Positions 8,346-17,122 of a DNA stretch of 36,465 bases are shown here, piece after piece. A program made the translations under genes and the position numbers. The stretch lies in assembly GCA_036274615.1 (NCBI GenBank), contig DASUFK010000275.1, positions 1 through 36,465 on the forward strand. The letters run 5' to 3'. A model generated the notes under the pieces. The model was not told the DNA's origin, searched no databases, and saw nothing but the letters and a program-made list of their open reading frames with translations. This stretch comes from FEN-1219 sp036274615. Lineage in GTDB: Bacteria > Pseudomonadota > Gammaproteobacteria > Steroidobacterales > Rariloculaceae. How positions within the stretch are numbered: position 1 is the stretch's first letter; every line of letters begins with the position of its first letter.

Positions 8346-9242
8346 ATGCCCGAGCTCCCCGACATCACCGTCTACGTCGAGGCGCTCCGCGAGCGAATCG
8401 GCGGCGCGCGTCTAGAGCGTTACCGGCTGCCATCCCCCTTTCTGCTGCGCAGCGTCGAGCCGCCGCTCGACGCTCTCGTGGGCTTGCGCGTGGCAACGCT
8501 CGAGCGGCTCGGCAAGCGCATCGTGATCGGCTTCGAAGGCGAGCTGTTCCTCGTGATCCACTTGATGATTGCGGGTAGGCTGCAGTGGCGCGCGGACCGC
8601 CCGAAGAAGCAGTCGCCCAACACCCAGCTCGTGCTCGAGCTCGACACGGGGACGCTGTTCATGACCGAAGCGGGCACGAAGCGCCGCGCGTCGCTGTATG
8701 TCGTGCGCGGCCGCGGCGCCCTCGCGGAGCACGACCGCGGTGGACTCGAGATCGCCGGAGCCACGCTCGAGCAATTTCGCGCCGCGCTCACTCGCGGCAA
8801 CCACACGCTCAAACGCGCGCTGACCGATCCCACGATGTTGAGCGGCATCGGCAACGCCTACTCCGACGAGATTCTGCACCGTGCTCGGTTGTCCCCGATC
8901 GCGCTCACGAGCAAGGTGTCGGACGAGGAGTACGCGCGGCTGTTCGACGCCACGCGAGAAGTGCTCGCCGCGTGGACCGTGCGGCTGCGCGCACAGAGCG
9001 AGGGCGAGTTCCCGAGCAAGGTCACTGCGTTTCACGACGAGATGGCGGTGCATGGCAAGTACGGCCAGCCGTGCCCCGTCTGCGGCACGAAGGTGCAGCG
9101 GATCCGCTACGCCGACAACGAGACGAACTACTGCCCGCGTTGCCAAACGGGCGGGCGGTTGCTCGCGGACCGGTCGCTGTCGCGGCTGCTCAAGAAGGAC
9201 TGGCCGAAATCGATCGACGAGCTGGAGCGCATGCGGCGTTGA
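8346..9242 (+). CDS. Fpg/Nei-family DNA glycosylase with altered zinc finger
   Basis: A 298-residue base-excision repair enzyme that should remove oxidised bases and cut the abasic site. Catalytic residues of the family are present: the N-terminal PE (P2, E3) and K57 in LGKRI. IHLMIAGRL follows. The helix-two-turn-helix region has LTDPTMLSGIGNAYSDEIL. A C4 zinc finger is formed by C243, C246, C263 and C266. The residue five before C263, an Arg in Fpg (R258), is Asn258 here. A 32-residue extension (LLADRSLSRLLKKDWP and beyond) follows the finger. It starts 4 bp after ccmI, and its stop lies next to the dinB start region, so it probably belongs to the same transcript. Confidence 0.88.
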   Translation: MPELPDITVYVEALRERIGGARLERYRLPSPFLLRSVEPPLDALVGLRVATLERLGKRIVIGFEGELFLVIHLMIAGRLQWRADRPKKQSPNTQLVLELDTGTLFMTEAGTKRRASLYVVRGRGALAEHDRGGLEIAGATLEQFRAALTRGNHTLKRALTDPTMLSGIGNAYSDEILHRARLSPIALTSKVSDEEYARLFDATREVLAAWTVRLRAQSEGEFPSKVTAFHDEMAVHGKYGQPCPVCGTKVQRIRYADNETNYCPRCQTGGRLLADRSLSRLLKKDWPKSIDELERMRR

Positions 9243-9256
9243 CGAATCCGGGCGGC

Positions 9257-10531
9257 GTGGGCGAACGATGGCCGCGCGTGATCGCGCATGCGGACATGGA
9301 CGCCTTTTATGCTGCCGTCGAGCAGCTCGACGATCCGGCGCTGCGCGGCCGGCCGTTGCTCGTGGGGCCGAATAGCTCGCGCGGCGTCGTCCTCACGGCG
9401 AGCTACGAGGCTCGCCCGTTCGGCGTCGGCAGCGCGATGCCGATGGCGCAGGCGCGCCGGCTCTGCCCGCAGGCGCTCGTCGTGCCGCCGAGGTTCGAGC
9501 GCTACACCCAGGTGTCGGCCGTCATCATGCGCGTGTTCGGCGACTTCTCGCCCGACATCGAAGCGCTGAGCCTCGACGAGGCGTTCATCGACATGACGGG
9601 CAGCGAGCGGCTGTTCGGCTCACCGGAGGCGATCGGCCGCAGGATCAAGGACGCGGTCCGCGAGGCCACCGGCGGTCTCACGGCGTCGGTGGGCGTGTCC
9701 GGCACCAAGTACGTCGCCAAGGTGGCAAGCGGCTATCGCAAGCCCGACGGTCTCACGGTGGTGCCGCCCGCGGACGCGCGAGCGTGGCTGGCGCCGCTGC
9801 CGGTGGGGCATCTCTGGGGCGCCGGCAAGAAAACCGCCGCGCGTCTCGAGGCACGCGGGTTTCGCACGATCGGCGATATCGCGGCCGCAGATCCGCGCAA
9901 GCTCGAGCGTGTGCTCGGCAGGCTTGGCACGCGCTTCCACGCATTGGCGTGCGGCGAGGACTTCCGCCACGTCGAGGGTTCCCGCCGCGCAAGCAGCTTG
10001 AGTTGCGAGCGTACGCTCAACGCCGATGTCTTCTCGCGCCAGGAGATCGAAGCGCACTTGCGAGCTTCCGCCGACACCGTGGCGCGGCGGCTGCGCCGCC
10101 GCGAGCTGCGCGCCGGCGGCGTGCGCGTGAAGCTCAAGCGCACCGACTTCCAGATCCTCACGCGGCAACGGACGTTGCCGGCGCCGAGCGACGTAGCGGC
10201 CGAATTCTTCGCGGCCGCACGCACGCTGCTCGACGAGATCGTGGCGCAAGGTCCGTTCAGGCTGGTGGGGCTCGGAGCCTACGAAATTGCTGCCGCGGCC
10301 GACGACGAGCAACTCGGCTTGCCGATCGAAGCGGGCCGCGCACGTGCGCTCGAGACTGCGCTCGACTCGGTGGCCGAACGTTTCGGGGCCGGCGCGGTGC
10401 AGCGGGCCGCGGATCTGATCAACGACCGCGGGCTCGGGCTTGCCGCGAACCTCGACTTTCTAGCGGAGGGCGACGAGCGCGCGGAGCGCGACGGCTCGCC
10501 CTCCGAGGTCGACGGCGAGGCGGCGGACTAA
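9257..10531 (+). CDS. dinB: DNA polymerase IV (Y-family)
   Basis: A 424-residue translesion polymerase. The catalytic acidic residues are in ADMDAFYAAVEQ and SLDEAFIDMTG. The family motif YEARPFGV is present, along with the thumb, a helix-hairpin-helix region and a little-finger domain starting near SSLSCERTL. QLGLP near residue 350 could contact the beta clamp. The GTG at 9257 is used. TTG at 9239, overlapping the glycosylase stop, or GTG at 9278 are alternatives. Coupling to a glycosylase gives a lesion-repair and lesion-bypass pair. No LexA box was recognised upstream. It ends 5 bp from the convergent M16 gene. Confidence 0.93.
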   Translation: MGERWPRVIAHADMDAFYAAVEQLDDPALRGRPLLVGPNSSRGVVLTASYEARPFGVGSAMPMAQARRLCPQALVVPPRFERYTQVSAVIMRVFGDFSPDIEALSLDEAFIDMTGSERLFGSPEAIGRRIKDAVREATGGLTASVGVSGTKYVAKVASGYRKPDGLTVVPPADARAWLAPLPVGHLWGAGKKTAARLEARGFRTIGDIAAADPRKLERVLGRLGTRFHALACGEDFRHVEGSRRASSLSCERTLNADVFSRQEIEAHLRASADTVARRLRRRELRAGGVRVKLKRTDFQILTRQRTLPAPSDVAAEFFAAARTLLDEIVAQGPFRLVGLGAYEIAAAADDEQLGLPIEAGRARALETALDSVAERFGAGAVQRAADLINDRGLGLAANLDFLAEGDERAERDGSPSEVDGEAAD

Positions 10532-10536
10532 TTCCG

Positions 10537-12015
10537 CTATTGGCCGATCTTCGGCTCGGGGCCGAACACGTCTTCGACGCTGAGCTCGTGGATCGGTCCC
10601 AAGTTGAGCGCCTTGACGCCGGGCTCGATCGTCGCGCGGTCGCCGGCGATCACTACCGCGAAGCGGCCCGTCTGAATGTACTTGCGCGCAACCCGCCGCA
10701 CGTCCGCTGCAGATACCGCTTGAATGTTCTGCACGTACTTCGCGAAGTAGTCGTCGGGCAGCTTGTAGACGAGCAGCTCCTCGAGCCGCCGCGAGATGTC
10801 CGCGGTGGTCTCGAAGCCGCCCGGGAAGCGCAGCGCCACGTAGTTCTTCGCGCGTGCGAGCTCGTCGGCGGGCACGGTCTCGCTGATCTTGTCGAGCTCC
10901 TTGAAGAACTCGGTCAGCGACTCGGACGTTTTGTCGGTTTGCACGCCGGCCGTGGCGGCGAACGGCCCAGGCGCTGCGCGCATGTCGAAGCTCGAGCCGG
11001 CGCCGTAGGTGTAGCCGTGCTCTTCGCGGAGGTTCAAGTTGAGCCGCGACGAGAACGAGCCGCCGAGAATCGTGTTCATCACCTGGATCGGAAAGTAGTC
11101 GGGCGTCGAGCGTGGCACCGCGACCGAGCCGATTCGCACCTGCGACTGGGGCGCGCCCGGTTTGTCGACGATGTACACCTCGCGCGCCGTGCGCTCACCG
11201 ACAGTGGGCAGCGTGCGATGCGCGGGCGCGGGGCCGTCGGCCCGCCAGGCGCCGAACGCGGATTCGAGCAACGGCACCACGGTGCTTCGCGTGACGTCGC
11301 CCACGACGAGCAGCGTTGCGTTGTCGGGCCGGATCGCGGAGCGGTAGAACGCGCGCAAGTCGTCGGCCGTGAACGCGGCGATAGTCGTACCCGTGCCGAC
11401 CGTGGCCGTGCCGAAGCGGTGCTCGGGACCGTACAACACGCGCGCAAACGCGAGCGCGGCGATCGTGGGCGGATCGTCGCGCGCCTGGAGCAAGCCGGTG
11501 AGGCGATCGTCGCGCTGCCGCTCGAGCTCGTCCGCGGGGAACGTGGGCCGCTGCGCCACGTCGGCCATGATCGGCAGAGCGGCGGCGAGCCGCGCGGCCG
11601 GCACGTGCAGGCGTACGGCGGAGGAGTCGATGCCGCTCGAGGCGTCCAAGTCCGCGCCCAAGAAATCGACCGCATCGGCGATCTCGAGCGCCGAGCGCGA
11701 GCCCGCGCCTTCGGTCAGCATCGCCATCGCGAGGCTGGCCACGCCGAACTTGCCGGGCGGATCGTCGGCGCTACCCGTCGAGAGCACCAGGCTCACTTGG
11801 ACCACCGGCACTTCGTGCATCTCCACGATCCAAACCGGAAGGCCGTTCGACAGCTGCAGTTTTTCGATGGCGGGCAGATGGAGCGCCGGGGCCGGTCCGG
11901 CGGCCGGCGGCTTGCTGCGGTTGGGCGTCTGCTGAGCCGCGAGCGGCGCCGCGAACGTTGCGAGCACGACCGCGGCAAGCAGGCCGCGCAGTGTTGTGTT
12001 CGAGATTGGGCGCAT
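10537..12015 (-). CDS. M16-family protein lacking the zinc motif (inactive partner)
   Basis: A 492-residue secreted protein with a signal peptide (LAAVVLATFAAPLAAQ) and two M16 peptidase-fold halves. Where active M16 enzymes carry HxxEH it reads SLAMAML, so it cannot bind zinc in the usual way. The C-terminal half keeps the RGXXXR-like Arg/Tyr region (EEHGYTYGAGSSF) typical of the second subunit of heterodimeric M16B enzymes. It lies 12 bp downstream of the gene for an M16 protein with an intact motif, so the two probably form an active-plus-inactive heterodimer in the periplasm. The substrate is unknown. Confidence 0.9.
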   Translation of the reverse strand: MRPISNTTLRGLLAAVVLATFAAPLAAQQTPNRSKPPAAGPAPALHLPAIEKLQLSNGLPVWIVEMHEVPVVQVSLVLSTGSADDPPGKFGVASLAMAMLTEGAGSRSALEIADAVDFLGADLDASSGIDSSAVRLHVPAARLAAALPIMADVAQRPTFPADELERQRDDRLTGLLQARDDPPTIAALAFARVLYGPEHRFGTATVGTGTTIAAFTADDLRAFYRSAIRPDNATLLVVGDVTRSTVVPLLESAFGAWRADGPAPAHRTLPTVGERTAREVYIVDKPGAPQSQVRIGSVAVPRSTPDYFPIQVMNTILGGSFSSRLNLNLREEHGYTYGAGSSFDMRAAPGPFAATAGVQTDKTSESLTEFFKELDKISETVPADELARAKNYVALRFPGGFETTADISRRLEELLVYKLPDDYFAKYVQNIQAVSAADVRRVARKYIQTGRFAVVIAGDRATIEPGVKALNLGPIHELSVEDVFGPEPKIGQ

Positions 12016-12027
12016 TGTGGGTAAGCC

Positions 12028-13410
12028 TTATTGACTGCGTTCGGGGACGACCGTGAGCTCGACGCGGCGGTCCTGCGGCAGGAACGCAGCGGCGGCCGCC
12101 TGCACGTCCGACGGCGACAGCGCGCGGTAGCGCGCAAGATCCTCGTTGAACCAATCGGGGTCGCCCGTGATCGTGTAGTACGAGTTCAGTTGATCGCCCT
12201 TGCCGCCGAATCCGCCCACGCGCTCCATCCGATTGTAGAACGACGCTTCGATACCGTTCACCGAGCGTTGCAGCTCGCGATCGGTAGGCGGCGCGCCTTG
12301 GAGTGTCTTGATCTCCTCGTCGATGATCTTCATGAGCTCGTCGACGGTGTGCCCCGGCCGCGGTACGGCCTCGATCACGAAGAACGAGGACAGCGCCTGA
12401 GAGTTTTGGGCGGCATCGATGCTTTGCGCGATCTGGAGGTCGTAGACGAGGCGCTTGTAGAGCCGCGAGTTCTTGCCGCCGGTGAGCACGTCGGCCACCA
12501 CGTCGAGCGCCGCGTCGGACGGCGCAAGGTGCGGAGGCGTGAGCCATGCGAGATAGAGCTTCGGCAGCTGCACGCGGTCGGTGAGCGTCTTGCGCTGCAC
12601 GCCCGTGAGCGCCACGCCGGGCACGGTGAGCGGCTCGACCTGCGCGCCGGCCTTCACGTCGCCGAACCACTTCTCGACGAGCGCGCGCGTCTTGGCGGTG
12701 TCGATGTCGCCCGCGACGACGAGGCTGGCGTTGCTCGGCGCGTAGTACTTCTTGAAGAACGCGACCACGTCCTCGTAGCTCGCCGCGGTCAAGTCGGGCA
12801 TGTAGCCGATCACGGGCCAGTGATAAGGGTGGCCTTCGGGATAGAGCATCTCGGTGAGCGTGATGTCGGCCTGGCCGTAGGGCCGGTTCTCGTAGCTCTG
12901 GCGCCGCTCGTTCTTCACGACGTCGCGCTGCGCATCGACCGTCTGCGGGGTCATCGTGTCGAGCAGGTAGCCCATGCGGTCGGATTCGAGGAACAGCGCG
13001 AGCTCGAGCGCGTTCGACGGCACGTTGATCCAATAGTTCGTGCGGTCCTCGGCCGTCGAGCCGTTGTTGCTGCCGCCGACGGACTCGAGCCACTCGTCGA
13101 ACTCGCCGGGGCGTACGTGCCCCGAGCCCATGAACATCAAGTGCTCGAACAGATGTGCGAAGCCGGTGCGGCCGGTGTGCTCGCGCGCCGAGCCCACGTG
13201 GTACCACGTGTTCACCGTGACGACCGGCACGCTGTGGTCCTCGTGCAGGATTACGCGGAGACCGTTCGGGAGCGTGAACGACGTGTAGTCGACCTCGAGC
13301 TTCGGCATGGGCGCCGTCGCGGCCGCGGGGAGTGTCGCGGGCGTTTGGGCGCCGACGGAGCCGCCGGCCATGAGCCATGGCAGGACGAGAAGGGTGCGCG
13401 TGTAGTTCAT
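12028..13410 (-). CDS. M16-family zinc metallopeptidase (active subunit)
   Basis: A 460-residue periplasmic peptidase. The ATG at 13410 gives a proper signal peptide (RTLLVLPWLMAGGSVGAQ); a start at 13449 would bury it. The zinc-binding HxxEH is HLFEH at residues 86-90, preceded by GRTGFA, and the downstream Glu is in the ALELALFLESDRM helix. The gene follows uup by about 57 bp on the same strand and precedes its HxxEH-less partner by 12 bp. No good Shine-Dalgarno sequence is seen. Confidence 0.92.
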   Translation of the reverse strand: MNYTRTLLVLPWLMAGGSVGAQTPATLPAAATAPMPKLEVDYTSFTLPNGLRVILHEDHSVPVVTVNTWYHVGSAREHTGRTGFAHLFEHLMFMGSGHVRPGEFDEWLESVGGSNNGSTAEDRTNYWINVPSNALELALFLESDRMGYLLDTMTPQTVDAQRDVVKNERRQSYENRPYGQADITLTEMLYPEGHPYHWPVIGYMPDLTAASYEDVVAFFKKYYAPSNASLVVAGDIDTAKTRALVEKWFGDVKAGAQVEPLTVPGVALTGVQRKTLTDRVQLPKLYLAWLTPPHLAPSDAALDVVADVLTGGKNSRLYKRLVYDLQIAQSIDAAQNSQALSSFFVIEAVPRPGHTVDELMKIIDEEIKTLQGAPPTDRELQRSVNGIEASFYNRMERVGGFGGKGDQLNSYYTITGDPDWFNEDLARYRALSPSDVQAAAAAFLPQDRRVELTVVPERSQ

Positions 13411-13467
13411 GGAGGCATTGTATGCCGTAAGGCGGTGCCGTCGAGGCATCCGTGGCCGGCCGCAGGC

Positions 13468-15396
13468 TCAGTCGGCGCCGGGTTGGCCGCGAGCCGACGC
13501 GATCTCCGCGGCTTGGTCCTCGAGCTCGGTCCAGCGCTCGAGTGCCGCATCCAGCTCGCTCTCCGCGGACGCGAGCGCGGCGAGCCGTTCTTGCACCTCG
13601 GCCTGCGGGCGCCGGTAGAAGTCGGGCTCGGCGGCCGTCGCCTGCAGCTGCGCGACCTGCGCCTCGAGGCTCTCGATGCGCGCCGGCAGCCCGTCGAGCT
13701 CGCGCTGCAGCATGTAGGAGAGCTTGCGCGGAGGAGGGGGCGGCTGCGCGCGCTCGCGCGGCGCCGCGGCGCTCTCCTTCGGCGAGTCGACGACGGCCAG
13801 CGTTCTCTTGCGCTCGAGCCAGTCGCTGTACCCGCCCGCGTGCCGCGTGACGCTGCCGCCCGACTCGAACACCAATGTCGACGTGACCACGGCGTCCAGG
13901 AAGTAGCGGTCGTGGCTCACGACGATCAGCGTGCCGTCGTATTCCGTCAGGCGAGACTCGAGCGCCTCGAGGGTCTCGACGTCCAGGTCGTTGGTGGGCT
14001 CGTCGAGCACGAGCAGGTTGGCCGCCCGCGTGAACAATTTCGCCAGGATCACGCGATTGCGCTCGCCGCCCGACAGCGCCGCGACGGGTGTAAGCGCGCG
14101 CTTGGCGCTGAACAGGAAATCGGTGAGGTAAGCCACGACGTGCTTCTTGGTCCCTTGGACCGTGATGTAGTCGCGGCCCTCGCCGATGATCTCGGCGACG
14201 GTCTTGCTCGGGTCGATCTCGCGGCGCAGCTGATCGAAATAGGCGATCTCGAGATGGGTGCCGAGCTTTACGCTGCCGGAGTCGGGCGTGAGCTCGCCGA
14301 GCAGGATGCGGAGCAGGGTGGTTTTGCCGACGCCGTTGTTGCCGATGATCCCCAGGCGGTCGCCGCGCATCACGCGTAGCGAGAATTGGTCGATGAGCCG
14401 CTCGCCGCCGAAAGCGTGCGACACGTTGCGCGCTTCGATCACCTTGCGGCCCGACAGCTCCTCCGATTCGTTGATGCGAATTCGGGCCGTGCGCGGTCGC
14501 TTGACGCGCGCGGCGCGAATCTCGCGCAGCTCCTCGAGCGCTCGCACGCGACCCTCGTTGCGCGTGGTCCTCGCCTTCACACCTTGGCGGATCCATGTTT
14601 CCTCGACCGCGAGCTTCTTGTCGAAAAGAGCGTTGTGCTGGTCTTCGAGCTCCGAGGCTTGTTCCTTTTGGCTCAGGAAATCGGCATAGCCGCCCGGCCA
14701 GCTCCGCAGCTTGCCGCGATCGATGTCCACGATCCGGGTTGCGACATGCTCGACGAAGCTGCGGTCGTGCGTTACGAACAGCACGGTGCCGGCGTAATGA
14801 CGCACCTTCTCCTCGAGCCACTCGATCGTGCTGATATCGAGATGGTTGGTGGGCTCGTCGAGAAGCAACAGGTCGGGATTCGATACGAGCGCCTGTGCGA
14901 GCGCTACGCGGCGTCGCCAACCGCCCGACAGCTCGCTCATGAGCCGTTCCCCCGGCAGCCCGAGCTGACTCACGACCAGGTCGACATGCATGTCCACCGA
15001 CCATCCGCCGCCGGCGTCGATCTCGCGCTGCAGCGCTTCGAGCTCGCGCAAGGTCGAGCCGTCCGGCGGTTGCACGGCCGACAGCCCCTGAAAGCGTGCG
15101 ATTCGTTCGAGCTGTGCCGCCATGCCCAGGGACACGAACTCGCGCGCCGACCGCTCGGACTGCTCGGCCAGCCTCTGGTCCAGCATGCTCAGACGGAGGC
15201 TGCCCGGGCGCTCGACCTTGCCTTCGTCAGGCTCCACCGACCCCGTGATCAGCTTGAGCGTGGTGGATTTCCCGGCGCCGTTGCGCCCGATGAGGCACAC
15301 ACGCTCGCCGGGTTCGAGCACGAACGTGGCCTCCATGAGCACCTTCTGCTCGCCGAACGCGACGGAGACGTTATCGAAGCGGATGAGCGGCGGCAT
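13468..15396 (-). CDS. uup: ABC-F ATPase Uup
   Basis: A 642-residue soluble protein with two ABC cassettes and no membrane domain. The first cassette has GRNGAGKST and LSGGWRRRVALAQAL, the second GNNGVGKTT and LSGGERNRVILAKLF. Each has a LLLDEPTNHLD or LVLDEPTNDLD Walker B. A basic interdomain linker and a C-terminal coiled coil (residues about 560-635) identify Uup among ABC-F proteins. ABC-F proteins act on the ribosome, and Uup has been linked to transposon excision and ribosome assembly. The long open frames over this region in other frames are shadows. Confidence 0.92.
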   Translation of the reverse strand: MPPLIRFDNVSVAFGEQKVLMEATFVLEPGERVCLIGRNGAGKSTTLKLITGSVEPDEGKVERPGSLRLSMLDQRLAEQSERSAREFVSLGMAAQLERIARFQGLSAVQPPDGSTLRELEALQREIDAGGGWSVDMHVDLVVSQLGLPGERLMSELSGGWRRRVALAQALVSNPDLLLLDEPTNHLDISTIEWLEEKVRHYAGTVLFVTHDRSFVEHVATRIVDIDRGKLRSWPGGYADFLSQKEQASELEDQHNALFDKKLAVEETWIRQGVKARTTRNEGRVRALEELREIRAARVKRPRTARIRINESEELSGRKVIEARNVSHAFGGERLIDQFSLRVMRGDRLGIIGNNGVGKTTLLRILLGELTPDSGSVKLGTHLEIAYFDQLRREIDPSKTVAEIIGEGRDYITVQGTKKHVVAYLTDFLFSAKRALTPVAALSGGERNRVILAKLFTRAANLLVLDEPTNDLDVETLEALESRLTEYDGTLIVVSHDRYFLDAVVTSTLVFESGGSVTRHAGGYSDWLERKRTLAVVDSPKESAAAPRERAQPPPPPRKLSYMLQRELDGLPARIESLEAQVAQLQATAAEPDFYRRPQAEVQERLAALASAESELDAALERWTELEDQAAEIASARGQPGAD

Positions 15397-15450
15397 GGAG
15401 GCGGGAGGATGGGGAAGCTGGCGCGCAGTCTAACGGGGCCGGCGGCTCCC

Positions 15451-15490
15451 AAACGACGTGCAGCTCGTTTTAAACATAATATACATTATG
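15451..15490. promoter_or_regulatory. Two adjacent inverted repeats in the uup/pagP-like intergenic region
   Basis: AAACGA at 15451-15456 pairs with TCGTTT at 15465-15470 over an 8-bp spacer. Four bases later CATAATATACATTATG (15475-15490) is a palindrome with 6-bp arms and a 4-bp AT centre. Both sit in an AT-rich patch between divergent genes, a fitting place for operators and a -10 region. No regulator can be named. Confidence 0.45.
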
Positions 15491-15633
15491 CGCACTGTCG
15501 GCTTCGGACCGAAGCGGTATGGGGAGACCCTGCCCGAACCCCCGCGCACGTCGGGAACTTTTACAGTCGATTGGAGTTGCTGTGCCTAATCCATTGATTT
15601 TAAACACTGGCACATGTCTTGCTCATTGGGCGC

Positions 15634-16197
15634 ATGCAACTCGCATGGATGTCGATGGTTGCGTTCTGCCTGGCAGGATTCGCCGGCGCCGCGCAAGCCC
15701 AAGGGAACTGGGATGTGGTGTTGAACGGGCACGCCGTTCACGTCAACGCCGCCAAGGAATGGAACGAGAACAACTGGGGCCTGGGCATCGAGCGCGAGTT
15801 CGATCCCCGCAGCCGCTGGGTCAAGGTGGCGCTCGCGAACGGCTTCAAGGATAGCTGCGACGAGATCTCGTATATGGCCGGCGGAGCCTTGAAGCGGCGG
15901 TTCCGGTTCTCCGACGAGTTCTACTTCGACGTCGGCGTCTCCGGCTTCCTGATGACGCGTCAGGACGTCAACGATAACCGGCCGTTTCCGGGCGCCTTGC
16001 CGGTCCTGACGTTCGGGACCAAGCATGTCGCGCTGAACTTGACCTACATGCCGGATCGGATCGTCGATAACGTGACGAAGGCGAACCTCAAAGACCCCGC
16101 CATGAAGGGCGTCTATTTCTTCCAGGTGAAGCTCGACGCGAGGCTGTTCAGCCCGCGCACGCGGCACGCTCCTTTGTTCGCAGACGCCGGCGAATAG
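15634..16197 (+). CDS. PagP-like lipid A palmitoyltransferase family protein
   Basis: A 187-residue outer-membrane beta-barrel candidate with a signal peptide ending AQA-QG. The sequence follows the PagP pattern. LNGHAVHV matches the first strand that holds the catalytic His (H36 here), ENNWGLG follows, and FKDS places Asp73 and Ser74 at the catalytic Asp-Ser. RPFPGALPVLTFG and ALNLTYMP match the conserved late strands. PagP moves a palmitate from phospholipid to lipid A in the outer leaflet. Overall identity is low, so a related acyltransferase specificity is possible. The ATG at 15634 fits the signal peptide better than TTG 15619. The operator-like repeats upstream may control it. Confidence 0.7.
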   Translation: MQLAWMSMVAFCLAGFAGAAQAQGNWDVVLNGHAVHVNAAKEWNENNWGLGIEREFDPRSRWVKVALANGFKDSCDEISYMAGGALKRRFRFSDEFYFDVGVSGFLMTRQDVNDNRPFPGALPVLTFGTKHVALNLTYMPDRIVDNVTKANLKDPAMKGVYFFQVKLDARLFSPRTRHAPLFADAGE

Positions 16198-16342
16198 CTC
16201 GACCGATCAAAGCGTTAAGGTGCGAGCCCGCAACCGGGACCGGCGCCAAGGCTTCGCGGCAGCTCGGTGTGCTATCGTTCCTCGAACCTCGTAGGTCCGG
16301 CTCACTCTAAGTGGTCGAACGATGGCGAACCAGGGACGTGCA

Positions 16343-17110
16343 ATGACCCGCATCAAGCAGCTTTTCTGGGCGTCCTGTGCGGCTTTCGGCGTGCTCAGCG
16401 TCGCCCAAGCAGGCATTCTGGTCTCGGAAAAAGAGGTTATACGAGAGTCCCGCCTCGAGTGGCTCTCGATGAAGAAGCACCTGCCAATCGAGCAGGATCC
16501 CCGCGTCCAGACCTACGTGCAGTGCATTGCCAATCGGCTGATTGCCGAGCTTGATCCCGAGCACGCCAAGATGGACTGGGAAGTCATCGTGTTCGATGAC
16601 GACGGCGTCAACGCCGCCGCGATGGTGACCGGGAAAATATCGGTGCTGAGCGGCCTGCTGCGTGTAGCGGATACGCCTGATTCGCTTGCGGCAGTGCTCG
16701 GCCACGAGATTGCGCACGCCACGCAAAACCATGTCATGGATCGCGCCAAGAAAGGCGCGCGCACCGACATGTTGGTGCTGCTGGGGTCCGCCGCCCTGGG
16801 CGTGAGCACCGACATGATTTCAGATGGCGCACAGATCATGATGACCTTGCCCTACGCGCGCGAGCAGGAAACCGAGGCGGACCTGATCGGCCTGCAATAC
16901 ATGTCGAAGGCCGGGTTCGACCCGCGAGCCGCGATGTACCTGTGGAAGAACATGCAGGCGAGCAACAAAGGACAGATCCCGGAGATCCTGTCGAGCCATC
17001 CGTCGGACGACACGCGGCTCAACAACATCGTCAAGGCGATCACGCCGGCGCTCGTCACCTACAACAAAGCTCGCGAAGCCGGCAAGCGGCCGAACTGCAG
17101 CCTTCGCTAA
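16343..17110 (+). CDS. M48-family metalloprotease
   Basis: A 255-residue secreted zinc protease. The signal peptide ends AQA-GI. The zinc motif is HEIAH (121-125) and the third ligand is probably E176 in EQETEAD. It is shorter than BepA, with no TPR extension, and is closer to LoiP/YggG-type periplasmic proteases that clear misfolded outer-membrane proteins. The ATG at 16343 is preceded by AGGGA at good spacing; an upstream ATG at 16322 would add seven residues before the signal. It ends 12 bp from the convergent lipoprotein gene. Confidence 0.9.
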   Translation: MTRIKQLFWASCAAFGVLSVAQAGILVSEKEVIRESRLEWLSMKKHLPIEQDPRVQTYVQCIANRLIAELDPEHAKMDWEVIVFDDDGVNAAAMVTGKISVLSGLLRVADTPDSLAAVLGHEIAHATQNHVMDRAKKGARTDMLVLLGSAALGVSTDMISDGAQIMMTLPYAREQETEADLIGLQYMSKAGFDPRAAMYLWKNMQASNKGQIPEILSSHPSDDTRLNNIVKAITPALVTYNKAREAGKRPNCSLR

Positions 17111-17122
17111 TCGTCCTCGCGC

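Noticed and set aside
12031..14379. A 782-residue open frame on the plus strand
   Set aside because: Antisense to the M16 and uup genes, with shadow-type composition and no recognisable fold.
11771..15004. A 1077-residue open frame on the minus strand
   Set aside because: It crosses the uup and M16 genes in a wrong frame and is Arg/Ala-rich without motifs. The real proteins have full family signatures.
15465..15474. Rho-independent terminator formed by the AAACGA/TCGTTT repeat
   Set aside because: The stem is short and AT-rich, and it lies between two divergent gene starts where no transcript should end.
15554..15560. GGAACTT resembling a sigma-E -35 upstream of the PagP-like gene
   Set aside because: No TCnnA-type -10 lies at 15-17 bp; the nearest CTAA is about 24 bp away.
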